Shown: positions 28,166-39,641, counted from the stretch's first letter. The stretch is 64,000 nucleotides of DNA from Pararhizobium arenae (GCF_001931685.1 NZ_MOOY01000003.1:186001-250000), one strand, 5' to 3'. Numbers and translations: made by a program. The notes: generated from the letters alone by a model not told the origin.

Positions 28166-28720
28166 TCAAGGCTTTCCGGTCACACGCTCGCGCACGCTCT
28201 CCAGAATTTCGTCTGAAAGGGTAGGGTCGTTGACGGCCCGCGACAGCACCAGCGCCCCGACAAAACTCGCGACATCGGCGACTGCGCGCGGGCGGTCAAG
28301 CTCGCCGTCATCCTCCGTCTGCCATTTTTCCATATGGGCGATGAGAACCTTGATATGCTCGGTTACCGGGCCGCGCTCTGCATCGGGCAGGCGTGCCAGT
28401 TCCGGCCCTAGAGCGGCGACCGTGCAGCCAGCTCCCGCTGCTTCACGATGCTGGGGGGAGAGGTAGGATTTCGCAAAGTCTGCCAGCGAACCGTTCAGCG
28501 CGTCGGTCTTCAGCATGTCCTGCATGGCGTGGGAAAGTGCCTGCTCGGCCAGATCGCTCTTGGATTTGAAGTGGCCGTAGAAGCCGCCATGGGTAAGCCC
28601 CGCGCCTTTCATCACGGCATCGACGCCGACCGCATGGATGCCGTTCTCCCGAAACAGCTTTGCCGCCGTATCGAGAATGCGCTGCCGGTTTTCCTTCGCC
28701 TGTTCCTTGCTCGGACGCAT
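28166..28720 (-). CDS. TetR/AcrR family transcriptional regulator
   Basis: The 184-residue protein has an N-terminal TetR helix-turn-helix (RQRILDTAAKLFRENGIHAVGVDAVMKGAGLTHGGFYGHFKSK-like, residues about 12-55) and a C-terminal ligand-binding half with a single cysteine (AGAGCTVAALGPEL) as in the YezE/NemR-like subgroup that senses electrophiles. ATG at 28720 has GGAG six bases upstream and is preferred over 28735. It is divergent from an aldo/keto reductase, and two copies of a palindrome lie between them, so it probably represses both. Confidence 0.88.
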   Translation of the reverse strand: MRPSKEQAKENRQRILDTAAKLFRENGIHAVGVDAVMKGAGLTHGGFYGHFKSKSDLAEQALSHAMQDMLKTDALNGSLADFAKSYLSPQHREAAGAGCTVAALGPELARLPDAERGPVTEHIKVLIAHMEKWQTEDDGELDRPRAVADVASFVGALVLSRAVNDPTLSDEILESVRERVTGKP

Positions 28721-28746
28721 AATCGTCTCCTTCAAAAAATGCCTCT

Positions 28747-28800
28747 TGACAAAATATATGACGATCGTAATTTAAACACAATACATGACGATCGTCATTT
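28747..28800 (+). promoter_or_regulatory. divergent promoter with two TetR-type operators
   Basis: A TTGACA box at 28747-28752 with a TAATTT at 28769-28774 (16-base spacer) points toward the aldo/keto reductase. Two copies of ATGACGATCGTnAT lie at 28759-28772 and 28786-28799; the second is a perfect palindrome (ATGACGATCGTCAT) and the first differs by one base. They are 27 bases centre to centre, about 2.6 helical turns. The first overlaps the spacer and -10, so binding would block transcription of the reductase. Confidence 0.7.
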
Positions 28801-28844
28801 AAATTTGAACTCAAGGCTGCGGCCCAGATTGAAGGATGAAGCAC

Positions 28845-29888
28845 ATGAGCATGCGTTACAAAGTTTTCGGCCGCACTGGCCTTCGCGTTTCCTCGCTGGC
28901 GCTGGGCACCGGCAATTTCGGCACAGGCTGGGGCTACGGCGCTGACCGCGAAACCGCGAAGCAGATTTTCGACGGCTACCGCGCCGCCGGTGGCAATTTC
29001 ATCGATACGGCCGACCAGTACCAGTTCGGCCAGTCGGAAACGCTGACCGGCGAGTTCATCGCCAGTGACCGCGATGACATCGTGCTCGCCACCAAGTTCT
29101 CGCTGGGCGATGCTCCTACCAGCGGCCTGCAGCGCACCGGCAACAGCCGCAAGGCGATGATCCAGTCGGTCGAAGCCAGTCTCAAGCGTCTGAACACTGA
29201 CCGCATCGACCTGCTCTGGGTGCATATGCCTGACGATGTCACCCCGATCGACGAAATCGCCCGTGGCCTCGACGATCTCGCTCGCTCCGGCAAGATCCTT
29301 TATGCCGGTCTCTCGGATTTCCCCGCCTGGCGGGTCGCCACCGCCGCCACGCTTGCCGACCTGCGCGGCTGGTCGCCGATCTCGGCGCTGCAGATCGAAT
29401 ACAGCCTCGTGGAGCGGACCGTCGAGCGCGAGCTGATCCCCATGGCCGATGCCTTCGGTCTCGGCACGGTCAGCTGGTCGCCGCTCGGTGGCGGTTTGCT
29501 GACGGGCAAGTATCGCAAGGGCGAGACGGGCAGGGCGCAAGGCCTCGGCGTCGTCATTCACGGCGAAAGCGATGCCCGCAAGACGGCGACGGTGGATGCG
29601 GTTCTGGCGATATCCGAAGAAACCGGCGTACCGGCCGGCCAGATCGCCATCGCCTGGGTGCTGGCCAAGGGCACGACCCTGCCGATCATCGGCCCACGCA
29701 CCACGGCGCAACTGGATGATAATCTCGCCGCGCTCGATGTCCGCCTGACGGATGAACAAATCGCACGCCTCGATGCTGCCAGCGCTATTCCGCTCGGCTT
29801 CCCATATGATGTCGTCTCCGGCAGCCGTGGTCGTCTGGCGGGCGGCAAGGCGGATGTGATGGATTGGCCGGTTGCTGCGGTGAAGTAA
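28845..29888 (+). CDS. aldo/keto reductase
   Basis: The 347-residue TIM-barrel oxidoreductase carries the catalytic tetrad: Asp and Tyr in NFIDTADQYQFGQSE, Lys in VLATKFSLG and His in DLLWVHMPDD. The C-terminal NADPH-binding region includes IAIAWVLAKGTTLPIIGPRT. Such enzymes reduce aldehydes and ketones with NADPH. The divergent TetR gene and shared palindromic operators suggest induction by a toxic or electrophilic compound. The ATG at 28845 has AAGGA 8 bases upstream; 28836 and 28851 are in-frame alternatives. Confidence 0.9.
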   Translation: MSMRYKVFGRTGLRVSSLALGTGNFGTGWGYGADRETAKQIFDGYRAAGGNFIDTADQYQFGQSETLTGEFIASDRDDIVLATKFSLGDAPTSGLQRTGNSRKAMIQSVEASLKRLNTDRIDLLWVHMPDDVTPIDEIARGLDDLARSGKILYAGLSDFPAWRVATAATLADLRGWSPISALQIEYSLVERTVERELIPMADAFGLGTVSWSPLGGGLLTGKYRKGETGRAQGLGVVIHGESDARKTATVDAVLAISEETGVPAGQIAIAWVLAKGTTLPIIGPRTTAQLDDNLAALDVRLTDEQIARLDAASAIPLGFPYDVVSGSRGRLAGGKADVMDWPVAAVK

Positions 29889-29902
29889 TTGAAGGGTAGC
29901 GA

Positions 29903-30045
29903 GAGCTTGCCGCTTGTCCCTTCTCCCTGCTTGCGGGGAGAAGGTGGCCGACAGGCCGGATGACGGGCTCAATATCGGCATTCTCGGAGGATGAGAGTTC
30001 GCCCCTCACCCTAACACTCTCCCCGCAAGCGGGGCGAGGGGACTA
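29903..30045. repeat. family A palindromic intergenic repeat, copy 2
   Basis: The first half reads CCCTTCTCCCTGC-ttg-CGGGGAGAAGG then GGCC-gaca-GGCCGGATGA. The second half, about 40 bases on, reads CCCCTCACCCTAACACTCTCCCCGCAAGCGGGGCGAGGGG with its own stem (written here as one half-element). It fills the gap between the aldo/keto reductase and the IalB-like gene. Confidence 0.8.
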
Positions 30046-30058
30046 GAAGGTGCTGCCA

Positions 30059-30583
30059 TCAAGGCAGCGCGTCATATCCTTCGCCGAACCCCTTGAGGTC
30101 GACCGGAATACCGATGCCTTCCTCCGGCGACTGGAAGACGATGAAGGTCGCCGTAGCGCCCGAGCGGAAGGTCTTCAGGAGTTCGTCTTCCAGCACGACC
30201 TCGGCATAACAGCCGTCATTGAAGCAGCGCACGAAATAGGCGCGGCCGATATCCTTGCCATCGACATTGAGGCCAAGGCCGTTCGGCAGCAGAACGCCGA
30301 GCGGCGCCAGCACGCGCAGGATCTTCGCCTTGCGGTCGGCGGTCTTCAGCACAACGACCGACAAGCCCACTTCCGGACGGTCCTCGGCGATCACGTTCTG
30401 CATCAGCGCGCATTGTTCGGCCGAAGCGCCCGCCGGCTGGTCGCAGACGATCGACCAGGCGCCGTGGTTGGATTTTACCGTGCCGGGGGTGTTTGGCTGC
30501 TGGGCCTGGGCGAATGCCGAAAGGGGCAGGACGGTTGCGGCAAGTCCGATGGCTGCTAGCCGCGAAAGGAGGGACAGGCCCAT
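30059..30583 (-). CDS. invasion-associated locus B (IalB) family protein
   Basis: The 174-residue protein has a signal peptide (LLSRLAAIGLAATVLPLSAFA, cleavage after AFA-QA) and an IalB-type domain with W-x-V-x-C near residue 45 (GAWSIVCDQP), and RCFNDGCYAEVVL with paired cysteines. IalB was named in Bartonella for erythrocyte invasion; in free-living rhizobia it is a periplasmic or envelope protein of unknown role. ATG at 30583 has GAGG 5 bases upstream and starts the signal peptide, so longer starts are rejected. Confidence 0.85.
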   Translation of the reverse strand: MGLSLLSRLAAIGLAATVLPLSAFAQAQQPNTPGTVKSNHGAWSIVCDQPAGASAEQCALMQNVIAEDRPEVGLSVVVLKTADRKAKILRVLAPLGVLLPNGLGLNVDGKDIGRAYFVRCFNDGCYAEVVLEDELLKTFRSGATATFIVFQSPEEGIGIPVDLKGFGEGYDALP

Positions 30584-30966
30584 GTAAACCTCGAAGTACG
30601 AATCATCCGGGCTATTCTTGAAGCGCGTCCGCGCAAATGAAAAGCCCTTGCCCCCACATTCACCAGCCGTGCGGCAGAAAAGCGGCGGAAGATGCTGTGT
30701 TCGCGTGTCTTTCCACACTCTGGCGCCGTCACGAAGCTGCTGCTCACTTTATTCTATGGTATAGAACCAAATATCGGGTCTGGCGCATGGCTTTGGGGAG
30801 GTTGCCGACAAGGCTGCGCTGTGGCCGGAACGCCATGCCGGCAAGTCCTTGTGCGAAAAGCAAGCTTTTGCGCAAAAATGCCGCATGGAGGTGAATGGAC
30901 AGATGTTGCGGCGTTGGTCAAACTGTGGTTTGAAGCGCTTCAGTATCGCAGGATTCTGCGTTTCTG
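30584..30966. other. noncoding region upstream of ctaC
   Basis: About 380 bases hold no convincing gene. A short AT-rich stretch (30750-30775, TATTCTATGGTATAGAA) could be a promoter element. TCAAAC at 30918-30923 and GTTTGA at 30928-30933 form a small dyad. The region ends at the FNR/FixK-type box before ctaC. Confidence 0.4.
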
Positions 30967-30982
30967 TTTGATCGAGATCAAA
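30967..30982 (+). promoter_or_regulatory. FNR/FixK-type box upstream of ctaC
   Basis: TTTGATCGAGATCAAA contains the exact FNR/FixK consensus TTGAT-N4-ATCAA at 30968-30981. It ends 20 bases before the ctaC GTG and just upstream of the ribosome site, so it lies at or downstream of the likely promoter. That placement fits repression of the high-oxygen aa3 oxidase under low oxygen by an FnrN/FixK-type regulator, or control by a related NnrR protein. Confidence 0.65.
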
Positions 30983-31001
30983 CGCCCAGGGGAGACATAT
31001 T

Positions 31002-33600
<2,599 letters not shown>

Positions 33601-33610
33601 TATGCTGATG

Positions 33611-33642
33611 GCTCAGGCCGCCGATGAAGGCGGCCTGATTTA
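33611..33642 (+). terminator. terminator-like hairpin after ctaD
   Basis: TCAGGCCGCC at 33613-33622 pairs with GGCGGCCTGA at 33629-33638 and is followed by TTTAA. It could end or attenuate ctaCD transcription before ctaB. Confidence 0.55.
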
Positions 33643-33670
33643 ACCTCGTGGGGCGCGGGCAATATGCCGC

Positions 33671-33756
33671 GCCGTCATCCTCGGGCTTGTCCCGAGGATC
33701 TGCGGTATAACTGCAGGGGTGAAGCAGATCCTCGGGACAAGCCCGAGGATGACGGA
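33671..33756. repeat. family C perfect 32-bp inverted repeat
   Basis: The arm at 33672-33703 is an exact reverse complement of 33724-33755, separated by 20 bases. Each arm also contains its own smaller palindrome, CCTCGGG-cttgt-CCCGAGG. The element sits between ctaD and ctaB and could fold as a long cruciform or RNA hairpin. It is the only copy in the window. Confidence 0.85.
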
Positions 33757-33805
33757 GCAGAGGCGTTGAAACGAAGCGCCTCGAAATTAAGAGTACGGAA
33801 ACGAC

Positions 33806-34762
33806 ATGGCACTCGTCGACAATCACGAAGCAATCGGAGCCAATGGCGTACCGCGCCTGTCGGAAGCCTCTGCGCGCGATTTCTTTGAGCTCCTGAAGCC
33901 GCGGGTAATGTCGCTGGTGGTCTTTACGGCGCTCGCCGGCATGGTGCTGGCGCCGGGACACATCCACCCCGTCATCGGCTTCATCGCGATCCTCTGTATC
34001 GCCGTGGGCGCCGGAGCCTCCGGCGCCCTGAACATGTGGTACGACGCCGATATCGACGCCGTCATGAGCCGCACCGCCAAGCGCCCGATCCCCGCCGGCA
34101 AGATCCTGCCGCAGGAGGCGCTCGCCTTCGGCCTGACGCTCTCGGCCTTCTCCGTCTGCATCCTCGGGGTTGTCGTCAACTGGCTGTCGGCCGGCCTGCT
34201 CGCCTTCACCATCTTCTTCTATGCCGTCATCTATACGATGTGGCTCAAGCGCTCGACCCCGCAGAACATCGTGATCGGTGGCGCGGCCGGCGCTTTCCCG
34301 CCCATGATCGGCTGGGCCTGCGTCACCGGCGGCGTCTCGATCGAAAGCATCGTGCTTTTCCTCATCACCTTCCTCTGGACGCCTGCCCATTTCTGGGCCT
34401 TGGCCCTGTTCAAGATGCGTGAATACGGCGCCGTCAACGTGCCGATGATGCCGAATGTCTGCGGCGAGGCGACCACCAAGAAGCAGATCGTCATCTACGC
34501 CGTGCTGACCGCCGTGATTGGTGTCGTGCCGACCGTGCTCGGCTTCGCCAGCCTCGTTTACGGCGCCTTTGCCGCCGCCCTCGGCCTCGGCTTCATCTGG
34601 TATTCGCTTCTCGTGCTGCGTATGCCCGATGGCGACGAGAAGATGGTGCCCGCCAAGAAGCTGTTTGCCTATTCGATCGTCTACCTGTTCGTGATCTTCT
34701 CGGCGCTGATGGCCGACCACCTCGTCACGACCCTGTGGCTGACTGCCGGAGGTGCCCTCTGA
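33806..34762 (+). CDS. ctaB: protoheme IX farnesyltransferase (heme O synthase)
   Basis: The 318-residue UbiA-family membrane enzyme attaches a farnesyl chain to heme B, giving heme O, a precursor of heme A for CtaD. The prenyl-diphosphate motif [19 protein letters not shown] is near residue 75 and the second Asp-rich loop region is near residue 180-200 ([11 protein letters not shown]). About nine helices are visible. It overlaps the next small gene by one base (TGATG), showing translational coupling. Its product feeds CtaD directly. Confidence 0.95.
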   Translation: MALVDNHEAIGANGVPRLSEASARDFFELLKPRVMSLVVFTALAGMVLAPGHIHPVIGFIAILCIAVGAGASGALNMWYDADIDAVMSRTAKRPIPAGKILPQEALAFGLTLSAFSVCILGVVVNWLSAGLLAFTIFFYAVIYTMWLKRSTPQNIVIGGAAGAFPPMIGWACVTGGVSIESIVLFLITFLWTPAHFWALALFKMREYGAVNVPMMPNVCGEATTKKQIVIYAVLTAVIGVVPTVLGFASLVYGAFAAALGLGFIWYSLLVLRMPDGDEKMVPAKKLFAYSIVYLFVIFSALMADHLVTTLWLTAGGAL

Positions 34763-34902
34763 TGGAACTCATGAAGCTCAATGACGCGCAGAAAAAATCC
34801 CGCCGCGGCCGCAACATCGCGCTCGCTGTCGTGCTTTTCTGTCTCGTGGCCCTCTTCTATGTCGTGACGCTGATTAAGGTCGGCAACGGCATGGTCAACT
34901 GA
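34762..34902 (+). CDS. small single-span membrane protein, CoxF-like
   Basis: The 46-residue peptide [20 protein letters not shown] continues with a hydrophobic helix ([20 protein letters not shown]) and ends GNGMVN. It has a basic cytoplasmic N-terminus and one membrane span. Its ATG overlaps the ctaB stop (TGATG) and ctaG starts 11 bases after its stop. Proteins of this size between ctaB and ctaG are annotated CoxF in rhizobia and are presumed to help oxidase assembly. Function is not proven. Confidence 0.8.
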   Translation: MELMKLNDAQKKSRRGRNIALAVVLFCLVALFYVVTLIKVGNGMVN

Positions 34903-34913
34903 TCGAGGTCGCC

Positions 34914-35519
34914 ATGAGCAACGCATCAAGCCATAAGGGCAAGGAGAGGGCAAACGGCATCATTGTCGTGTCCTGCCTCGCCTTCGTCGCGGGCATGACC
35001 GGCATGGCCTATGCCGCCGTGCCGCTCTATGAGATGTTCTGCAAGGTCACCGGCTACAACGGCACCACCAAGCGCGTGGAACAGGCGTCGGAGGTGATCC
35101 TCGACAAGACGATCGAGGTGACCTTCGACAGCAACACCGCCTCCGATCTTCCCTGGGATTTCAAGCCGGTGCAGCGCTCCGTCAATCCCAAGATCGGCGA
35201 GACCCTGCAGGTGGAGTTCACTGCAAAGAACCTGTCGTCGAAGCCGACGACGGGGCAGGCGGTGTTCAACGTCACACCGATGCAGGCGGGCGCCTATTTC
35301 AACAAGGTCCAGTGTTTCTGCTTTACGGAGACGACGCTGCAGCCCGGCGAGGAAATGACCATGCCGGTCGTCTTCTTCGTCGATCCCGAGATTGCCAATG
35401 CGGTTGAGACCAAGGGTCTCAAGACATTGACGCTGTCCTACACCTTCTATGCCCGCGAGCCGTCCAAGCCGGTTGCCGCGGTCACGACGACGCCAGCGGA
35501 CGCTGACAAAAAGCTTTGA
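34914..35519 (+). CDS. ctaG: cytochrome c oxidase assembly protein CtaG (Cox11 family)
   Basis: The 201-residue protein has a single N-terminal membrane anchor ([19 protein letters not shown]) and a periplasmic beta-sandwich domain. The copper-binding [13 protein letters not shown] motif (Cys-x-Cys) lies near residue 135. Cox11 delivers copper to the CuB site of subunit I. Start has GAGG before GCC-ATG. It lies between coxF-like and ctaE, as expected in this order. Confidence 0.94.
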   Translation: MSNASSHKGKERANGIIVVSCLAFVAGMTGMAYAAVPLYEMFCKVTGYNGTTKRVEQASEVILDKTIEVTFDSNTASDLPWDFKPVQRSVNPKIGETLQVEFTAKNLSSKPTTGQAVFNVTPMQAGAYFNKVQCFCFTETTLQPGEEMTMPVVFFVDPEIANAVETKGLKTLTLSYTFYAREPSKPVAAVTTTPADADKKL

Positions 35520-35581
35520 AATATATGTGTTTCCGGCTAAGCCGGGGACGTGGAGAGAGAAAGACTTTCGGGGATTATCAC

Positions 35582-36457
35582 ATGGCCGATGCGCATCAGA
35601 AGAACCACGACTATCACATCATCGACCCCAGCCCATGGCCGCTTCTGGCATCCATCGGGGCTTTCGTCATGGCGTTCGGCGGCATCGCCTACATGCGCTA
35701 TCTCTCCGGCGGCTCGCTGAAGCTGTTTGGCCTGGAAATGGCCAATCCGTGGATCATGTTCATCGGTCTGGCGATCGTGCTCTACACCATGTACGCCTGG
35801 TGGGCGGATACGGTGAAGGAAGCGCATGAGGGCCACCACACCCGCGTCGTCGCCCTGCATCTGCGCTACGGCATGATCATGTTCATCGCGTCGGAAGTGA
35901 TGTTCTTCGTCGCCTGGTTCTGGGCCTTTTTCGATGCCAGCCTCTTTCCGGGCGAAGCCATCCAGGCTGCGCGTGTCGAGCATACCGGCGGGGTCTGGCC
36001 GCCGCAGGGTATCGAGGTTCTCGATCCGTGGCATCTGCCGCTCTACAACACGGTGATCCTGCTGCTCTCCGGCACCTGCGTCACCTGGGCGCACCACGCC
36101 CTCCTGCACAACGACCGCAAGGGCCTGATCAACGGCCTGACGCTGACGGTGGTGCTCGGCGTCCTGTTCTCCTTCGTTCAGGCCTACGAATACGCCCACG
36201 CGCCGTTCGCCTTCAAGGATTCGATCTACGGCGCCACCTTCTTCATGGCCACCGGCTTCCACGGTTTCCACGTCCTGGTCGGCACGATCTTCCTGCTCGT
36301 CTGCCTGATCCGCGCGCTGCGAGGTGATTTTACCCCCAAGCAGCACTTCGGCTTCGAAGCCGCCGCCTGGTACTGGCACTTCGTTGACGTCGTCTGGCTG
36401 TTCCTGTTCTTCTCGATCTACATCTGGGGAAGCTGGGGCGCCCCGATCGCCCACTGA
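35582..36457 (+). CDS. ctaE: cytochrome c oxidase subunit III
   Basis: The 291-residue protein has seven membrane helices with the subunit III pattern: [13 protein letters not shown] at the N-terminus, [21 protein letters not shown], and the C-terminal [18 protein letters not shown]. It stabilises oxidase and proton uptake. The ATG at 35582 follows GGGGA by 8 bases; an open frame from 35516 adds 22 residues with no family support. A terminator follows at 36478. Confidence 0.96.
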   Translation: MADAHQKNHDYHIIDPSPWPLLASIGAFVMAFGGIAYMRYLSGGSLKLFGLEMANPWIMFIGLAIVLYTMYAWWADTVKEAHEGHHTRVVALHLRYGMIMFIASEVMFFVAWFWAFFDASLFPGEAIQAARVEHTGGVWPPQGIEVLDPWHLPLYNTVILLLSGTCVTWAHHALLHNDRKGLINGLTLTVVLGVLFSFVQAYEYAHAPFAFKDSIYGATFFMATGFHGFHVLVGTIFLLVCLIRALRGDFTPKQHFGFEAAAWYWHFVDVVWLFLFFSIYIWGSWGAPIAH

Positions 36458-36475
36458 TCGCAGAGGCCATGATAT

Positions 36476-36510
36476 CGAAAGGGCGGGTGCTTCGGCATCC
36501 GCCCTTTGTC
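36476..36510 (+). terminator. intrinsic terminator after ctaE
   Basis: AAAGGGCGGGTGC pairs with GCATCCGCCCTTT (one G-U pair) over a TTCG loop at 36478-36507. It ends the ctaB-ctaE segment and is followed by a family A repeat. Confidence 0.7.
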
Positions 36511-36552
36511 GTTGAGGGATCGCGTGTCACGAGGGAATGGGCTAAGGACGTG

Positions 36553-36692
36553 CGGCATATCCCTTCTCCCCGCCTGTGGGGAGAAGGTGCCCGACAGGGC
36601 GGATGAGGGGCAAGGGCCACGGGGCAGTCTCAAGGATGACACTTTGCCCCTCACCCTAGCCCTCTCCCCGCAGGCGGGGAGAGCGGACGATC
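36553..36692. repeat. family A palindromic intergenic repeat, copy 3
   Basis: The first half reads CCCTTCTCCCCGC..GGGGAGAAGG then GCCC-gaca-GGGCGGATGAGGGG. The second half, about 45 bases on, reads CCCCTCACCCTAGCCCTCTC with a CCCCGC-agg-CGGGGAG stem. It lies between ctaE and the DUF983 gene. Confidence 0.8.
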
Positions 36693-36738
36693 GAGGGCTT
36701 GGCTCGCCTTCGCACCACGAAACGAAACGGACAGAACG

Positions 36739-37122
36739 ATGAACGAGGACAGCGCACATTTCCCCCCGGTGGATCCGGTGAAGTCTGGCCTTTCCGGCCA
36801 TTGCCCGCGCTGCGGTCAGGGCAAGCTGTTCGATGGCTTCATCAAGCTGAAACCGTCCTGCGCCGCCTGCGGGCTGGACTACAGCTTTATCGATGCCGGT
36901 GATGGGCCCGTCGTCTTCGTCATCCTGATTGTCGGCTTCCTCGTCGTCGGTGCGGCGCTCTGGATGGAGGTCAACATCAACCCGCCGCTCTGGCTGCATT
37001 TCCTGCTCTGGATACCGCTCGCCTGCGGTTTGAGCCTCGTTCTGATGCGCATGCTGAAGGGGCTGCTCGTCAATCTGCAATACCGCAACAATGCGCGGCA
37101 GGGTGAAATCGATCGTGGCTGA
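36739..37122 (+). CDS. DUF983 membrane protein
   Basis: The 127-residue protein has an N-terminal zinc-ribbon-like part with two Cys-x2-Cys pairs (HCPRCGQGKLF and PSCAACGLDY) and two membrane helices (about 55-80 and 85-108). It matches DUF983, a family that often sits next to SURF1 in Rhizobiales oxidase loci, suggesting a role in oxidase biogenesis. This role is inferred from neighbourhood. Its end overlaps the start of surf1. Confidence 0.88.
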   Translation: MNEDSAHFPPVDPVKSGLSGHCPRCGQGKLFDGFIKLKPSCAACGLDYSFIDAGDGPVVFVILIVGFLVVGAALWMEVNINPPLWLHFLLWIPLACGLSLVLMRMLKGLLVNLQYRNNARQGEIDRG

Positions 37123-37858
37123 CAATATCGAGAAGAAGGGCAGGGGCCGCACTATTGCCTCCGCCGTCACAGTTCTTGTCGCGCTTGCAATCCTGCTCTC
37201 GCTCGGCACCTGGCAGATGGAGCGTCTCGCCTGGAAAGAGGGCCTGCTCGCAGCCATCGCCGAGCGCCGCGTGGCGCCTCCTCTGGATGTCGCCGAGATC
37301 GATCGCATGGTGAAGGCCGGCGAGGATGTCGATTATCGCGCCATGACCGCGACCGGCGTCTATGCCAACAACAAGGAACGCCATTTCTTCGCGACCTACG
37401 CGGGGCGCACCGGCTATTACGTCTATACCCCTCTCCAGCTTGCCGATGGCCGCTTGCTGCTGGTCAACCGCGGCTTCGTGCTCTTCGACAACAAGGAGCC
37501 GGAAACCCGGAAAGAAGGCCAGTTGACCGGCGAGCAGACCGTGCGCGGCCTTGCCCGGGCCGAACTTTTAGAAAAACCTTCCTGGGTTGTTCCAGATAAT
37601 GATGTTGCCAAGAACATCTTTTACTGGAAGGATCATCACGCAATGGCAACGAGCGTCGGGCTTGACCCGGCAAAAGTCCTGCCGTTCTTCATGGATGCAG
37701 ATGCGACGGCCAATCCCGGCGGTTGGCCAATCGGCGGTGTCACCCAGTTCGATCTGCCGAACAACCATCTGCAATATGCGGTGACATGGTATGGATTGGC
37801 CGCCGCGTTGGTCGCCATCAGTATCGCCTTCATGATTAAGCGCCGCCGTAAGTCGTAG
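37115..37858 (+). CDS. SURF1 family oxidase assembly protein
   Basis: The 247-residue protein has two membrane helices, one near the N-terminus (IASAVTVLVALAILLSLGTW) and one near the C-terminus (YAVTWYGLAAALVAISIAFM), with a periplasmic domain between them (GRTGYYVYTPLQLADGRLLLVNRGFV). SURF1 helps insert heme A into subunit I. GTG at 37115 is preferred because AGGGTG precedes it at good spacing; ATG at 37091 has no ribosome site and overlaps DUF983 by 32 bases. Confidence 0.92.
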   Translation: MADNIEKKGRGRTIASAVTVLVALAILLSLGTWQMERLAWKEGLLAAIAERRVAPPLDVAEIDRMVKAGEDVDYRAMTATGVYANNKERHFFATYAGRTGYYVYTPLQLADGRLLLVNRGFVLFDNKEPETRKEGQLTGEQTVRGLARAELLEKPSWVVPDNDVAKNIFYWKDHHAMATSVGLDPAKVLPFFMDADATANPGGWPIGGVTQFDLPNNHLQYAVTWYGLAAALVAISIAFMIKRRRKS

Positions 37859-37898
37859 GCACGGTAGATGACGCTTGCAAATTATGTGCGGTCGATGT

Positions 37899-38019
37899 CG
37901 GCCCCTCATCCGGCCTGTCGGCCACCTTCTCCCCGCAGGCGGGGAGAAGGGACAAGCGGCAAACTCCATCGTCCCCTCTCACCGCGTGCGGGGAGAGGGC
38001 TAGGGTGAGGGGCAAAGGG
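37899..38019. repeat. family A palindromic intergenic repeat, copy 4
   Basis: The copy runs GGCCCCTCATCC, GGCC-tgtc-GGCC, CCTTCTCCCCGC-agg-CGGGGAGAAGG, then CCCCTCTCACCGC-gt-GCGGGGAGAGGG and CTAGGGTGAGGGG. It lies between surf1 and the DUF1304 gene, in a 325-base gap that holds nothing else I can identify. Confidence 0.8.
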
Positions 38020-38183
38020 GTATGCCGAATGCCGCGCGGTGTAATGTGGTCGCAGAGCGTTTGGTAGTTTAAAAACCAGATTTTACGCATTCATTGTTGA
38101 AACACCGCCGCGCAATTTTGGCGCGACACGGTCTAGGTCCGGGGCTGCCTGGCGGCGCCGTCTATCGTGAAGGGGGAAATTTG

Positions 38184-38549
38184 ATGGCTACGCTTGCCAA
38201 TCTGTTCGTCGCCCTGACGGCACTCCTGCATATCGGTTTTCTCGGTCTCGAAATGATCCTGTGGAGCGGCCCGACCGGCCGCAGCGTCTTCCGCATGAGC
38301 GAGGAACAGGCCGAGGCAACGAAGGTGCTTGCCGCCAATCAGGGGCTATACAACGGCTTCCTCGCCGCCGGGCTGATCTGGGCACTGCTGCAGCCGGTGC
38401 CTGAATTTGCCTTCCAGCTGAAGCTCTTCTTCCTTGTGTGCGTGATCGTTGCCGCTATATATGGCGCATGGTCGGTTTCCCGGCGCATCCTCATCGTGCA
38501 GGGTGCCCCGGCGATCGTGGCCCTCGTTCTGACGTTTCTGGCAATGTGA
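38184..38549 (+). CDS. DUF1304 membrane protein
   Basis: The 121-residue protein has four hydrophobic helices and the DUF1304 pattern: [15 protein letters not shown] at the N-terminus and [16 protein letters not shown] near residue 53, then a C-terminal helix pair. This family has no known function. ATG at 38184 has GGGGGA about 7 bases upstream. It ends only four bases before ispH, so the two may be co-transcribed. Confidence 0.85.
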   Translation: MATLANLFVALTALLHIGFLGLEMILWSGPTGRSVFRMSEEQAEATKVLAANQGLYNGFLAAGLIWALLQPVPEFAFQLKLFFLVCVIVAAIYGAWSVSRRILIVQGAPAIVALVLTFLAM

Positions 38550-38553
38550 TTTC

Positions 38554-39561
38554 ATGGCATCTTCCGCGGCAAAGAAAGCGCTCACCATCCGCCTGTGCGG
38601 CCCCCGCGGATTTTGCGCCGGCGTCGATCGGGCGATCCAGATCGTCGTTCTGGCGCTGAAGGAATTCGGCGCCCCGGTCTATGTCCGCCACGAGATCGTG
38701 CACAATCGTTATGTGGTCGAAGGCCTCGAGGCCAAGGGCGCGATCTTCGTCGAGGAACTGGACGAAATCCCGGAAGAGCATCGCAAGCAGCCGGTGGTGT
38801 TCTCCGCCCATGGCGTGCCGAAATCGGTTCCCGCCGATGCCGAAAGCCGCAATCTCTTTTATCTCGATGCGACCTGCCCGCTGGTCTCCAAGGTCCACAA
38901 GCAGGCGATGCGCCACCAGCGCATGGGCCGCCATGTCGTGCTGATCGGCCATGCCGGCCACCCGGAAGTGATCGGCACCATGGGCCAGCTGCCGGAAGGT
39001 GCGGTCTCGCTGGTCGAAACCGTCGAGGATGCCGACGCCTACGTGCCCGTCGATCCGGACAACCTCGGCTTCGTCACCCAGACGACGCTCTCGGTGGATG
39101 ACACCGCCGGCGTCATCAAGCGCCTGCACGAGCGTTTCCCGAACCTTACGGCGCCCGCCGCGGATTCCATCTGCTACGCCACGACCAACCGGCAGGAAGC
39201 CGTGAAGCAGGCCGCTCCCGGCTGCGATCTCTTCCTGATCGTCGGCGCCCCGAACTCGTCCAACTCCAAGCGTCTTGTCGAAGTCGCGCTCAGGGCCGGG
39301 GCCAAGCAATCGGTTCTCGTCCAGCGAGCCTCGGAGATCGACTGGGATACGCTCGGTGATATCGAGACGGTCGGCCTGTCGGCCGGCGCATCGGCCCCGG
39401 AGGTCATCGTCAACGAGATCATCGAAGCCTTCCGCGAGCGTTACGATGCCGTGGTCGAACTCGCCGATACGGTCGAGGAAACCGAAAATTTCCTCGTCAA
39501 CCGCGAACTGCGCCATGTGCCGCTCACCGTGGAAGACATGGCCTGGGTCAACGGCGAATAG
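38554..39561 (+). CDS. ispH: 4-hydroxy-3-methylbut-2-enyl diphosphate reductase
   Basis: The 335-residue iron-sulfur enzyme makes IPP and DMAPP in the last step of the MEP pathway. The three cluster cysteines are in [23 protein letters not shown] and [11 protein letters not shown], and the second substrate motif [11 protein letters not shown] follows. His residues in [12 protein letters not shown] and [11 protein letters not shown] are as expected. It pairs functionally with dxs at the start of the window and requires iron-sulfur cluster supply. Confidence 0.96.
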   Translation: MASSAAKKALTIRLCGPRGFCAGVDRAIQIVVLALKEFGAPVYVRHEIVHNRYVVEGLEAKGAIFVEELDEIPEEHRKQPVVFSAHGVPKSVPADAESRNLFYLDATCPLVSKVHKQAMRHQRMGRHVVLIGHAGHPEVIGTMGQLPEGAVSLVETVEDADAYVPVDPDNLGFVTQTTLSVDDTAGVIKRLHERFPNLTAPAADSICYATTNRQEAVKQAAPGCDLFLIVGAPNSSNSKRLVEVALRAGAKQSVLVQRASEIDWDTLGDIETVGLSAGASAPEVIVNEIIEAFRERYDAVVELADTVEETENFLVNRELRHVPLTVEDMAWVNGE

Positions 39562-39641
39562 GCATGGCAGGATTGACCGCTGCAACATGCTTGCTCCCTG
39601 GCGCGGCTAACTCTTGCGTCTCCATGCGCTTTCGGCGTTTG

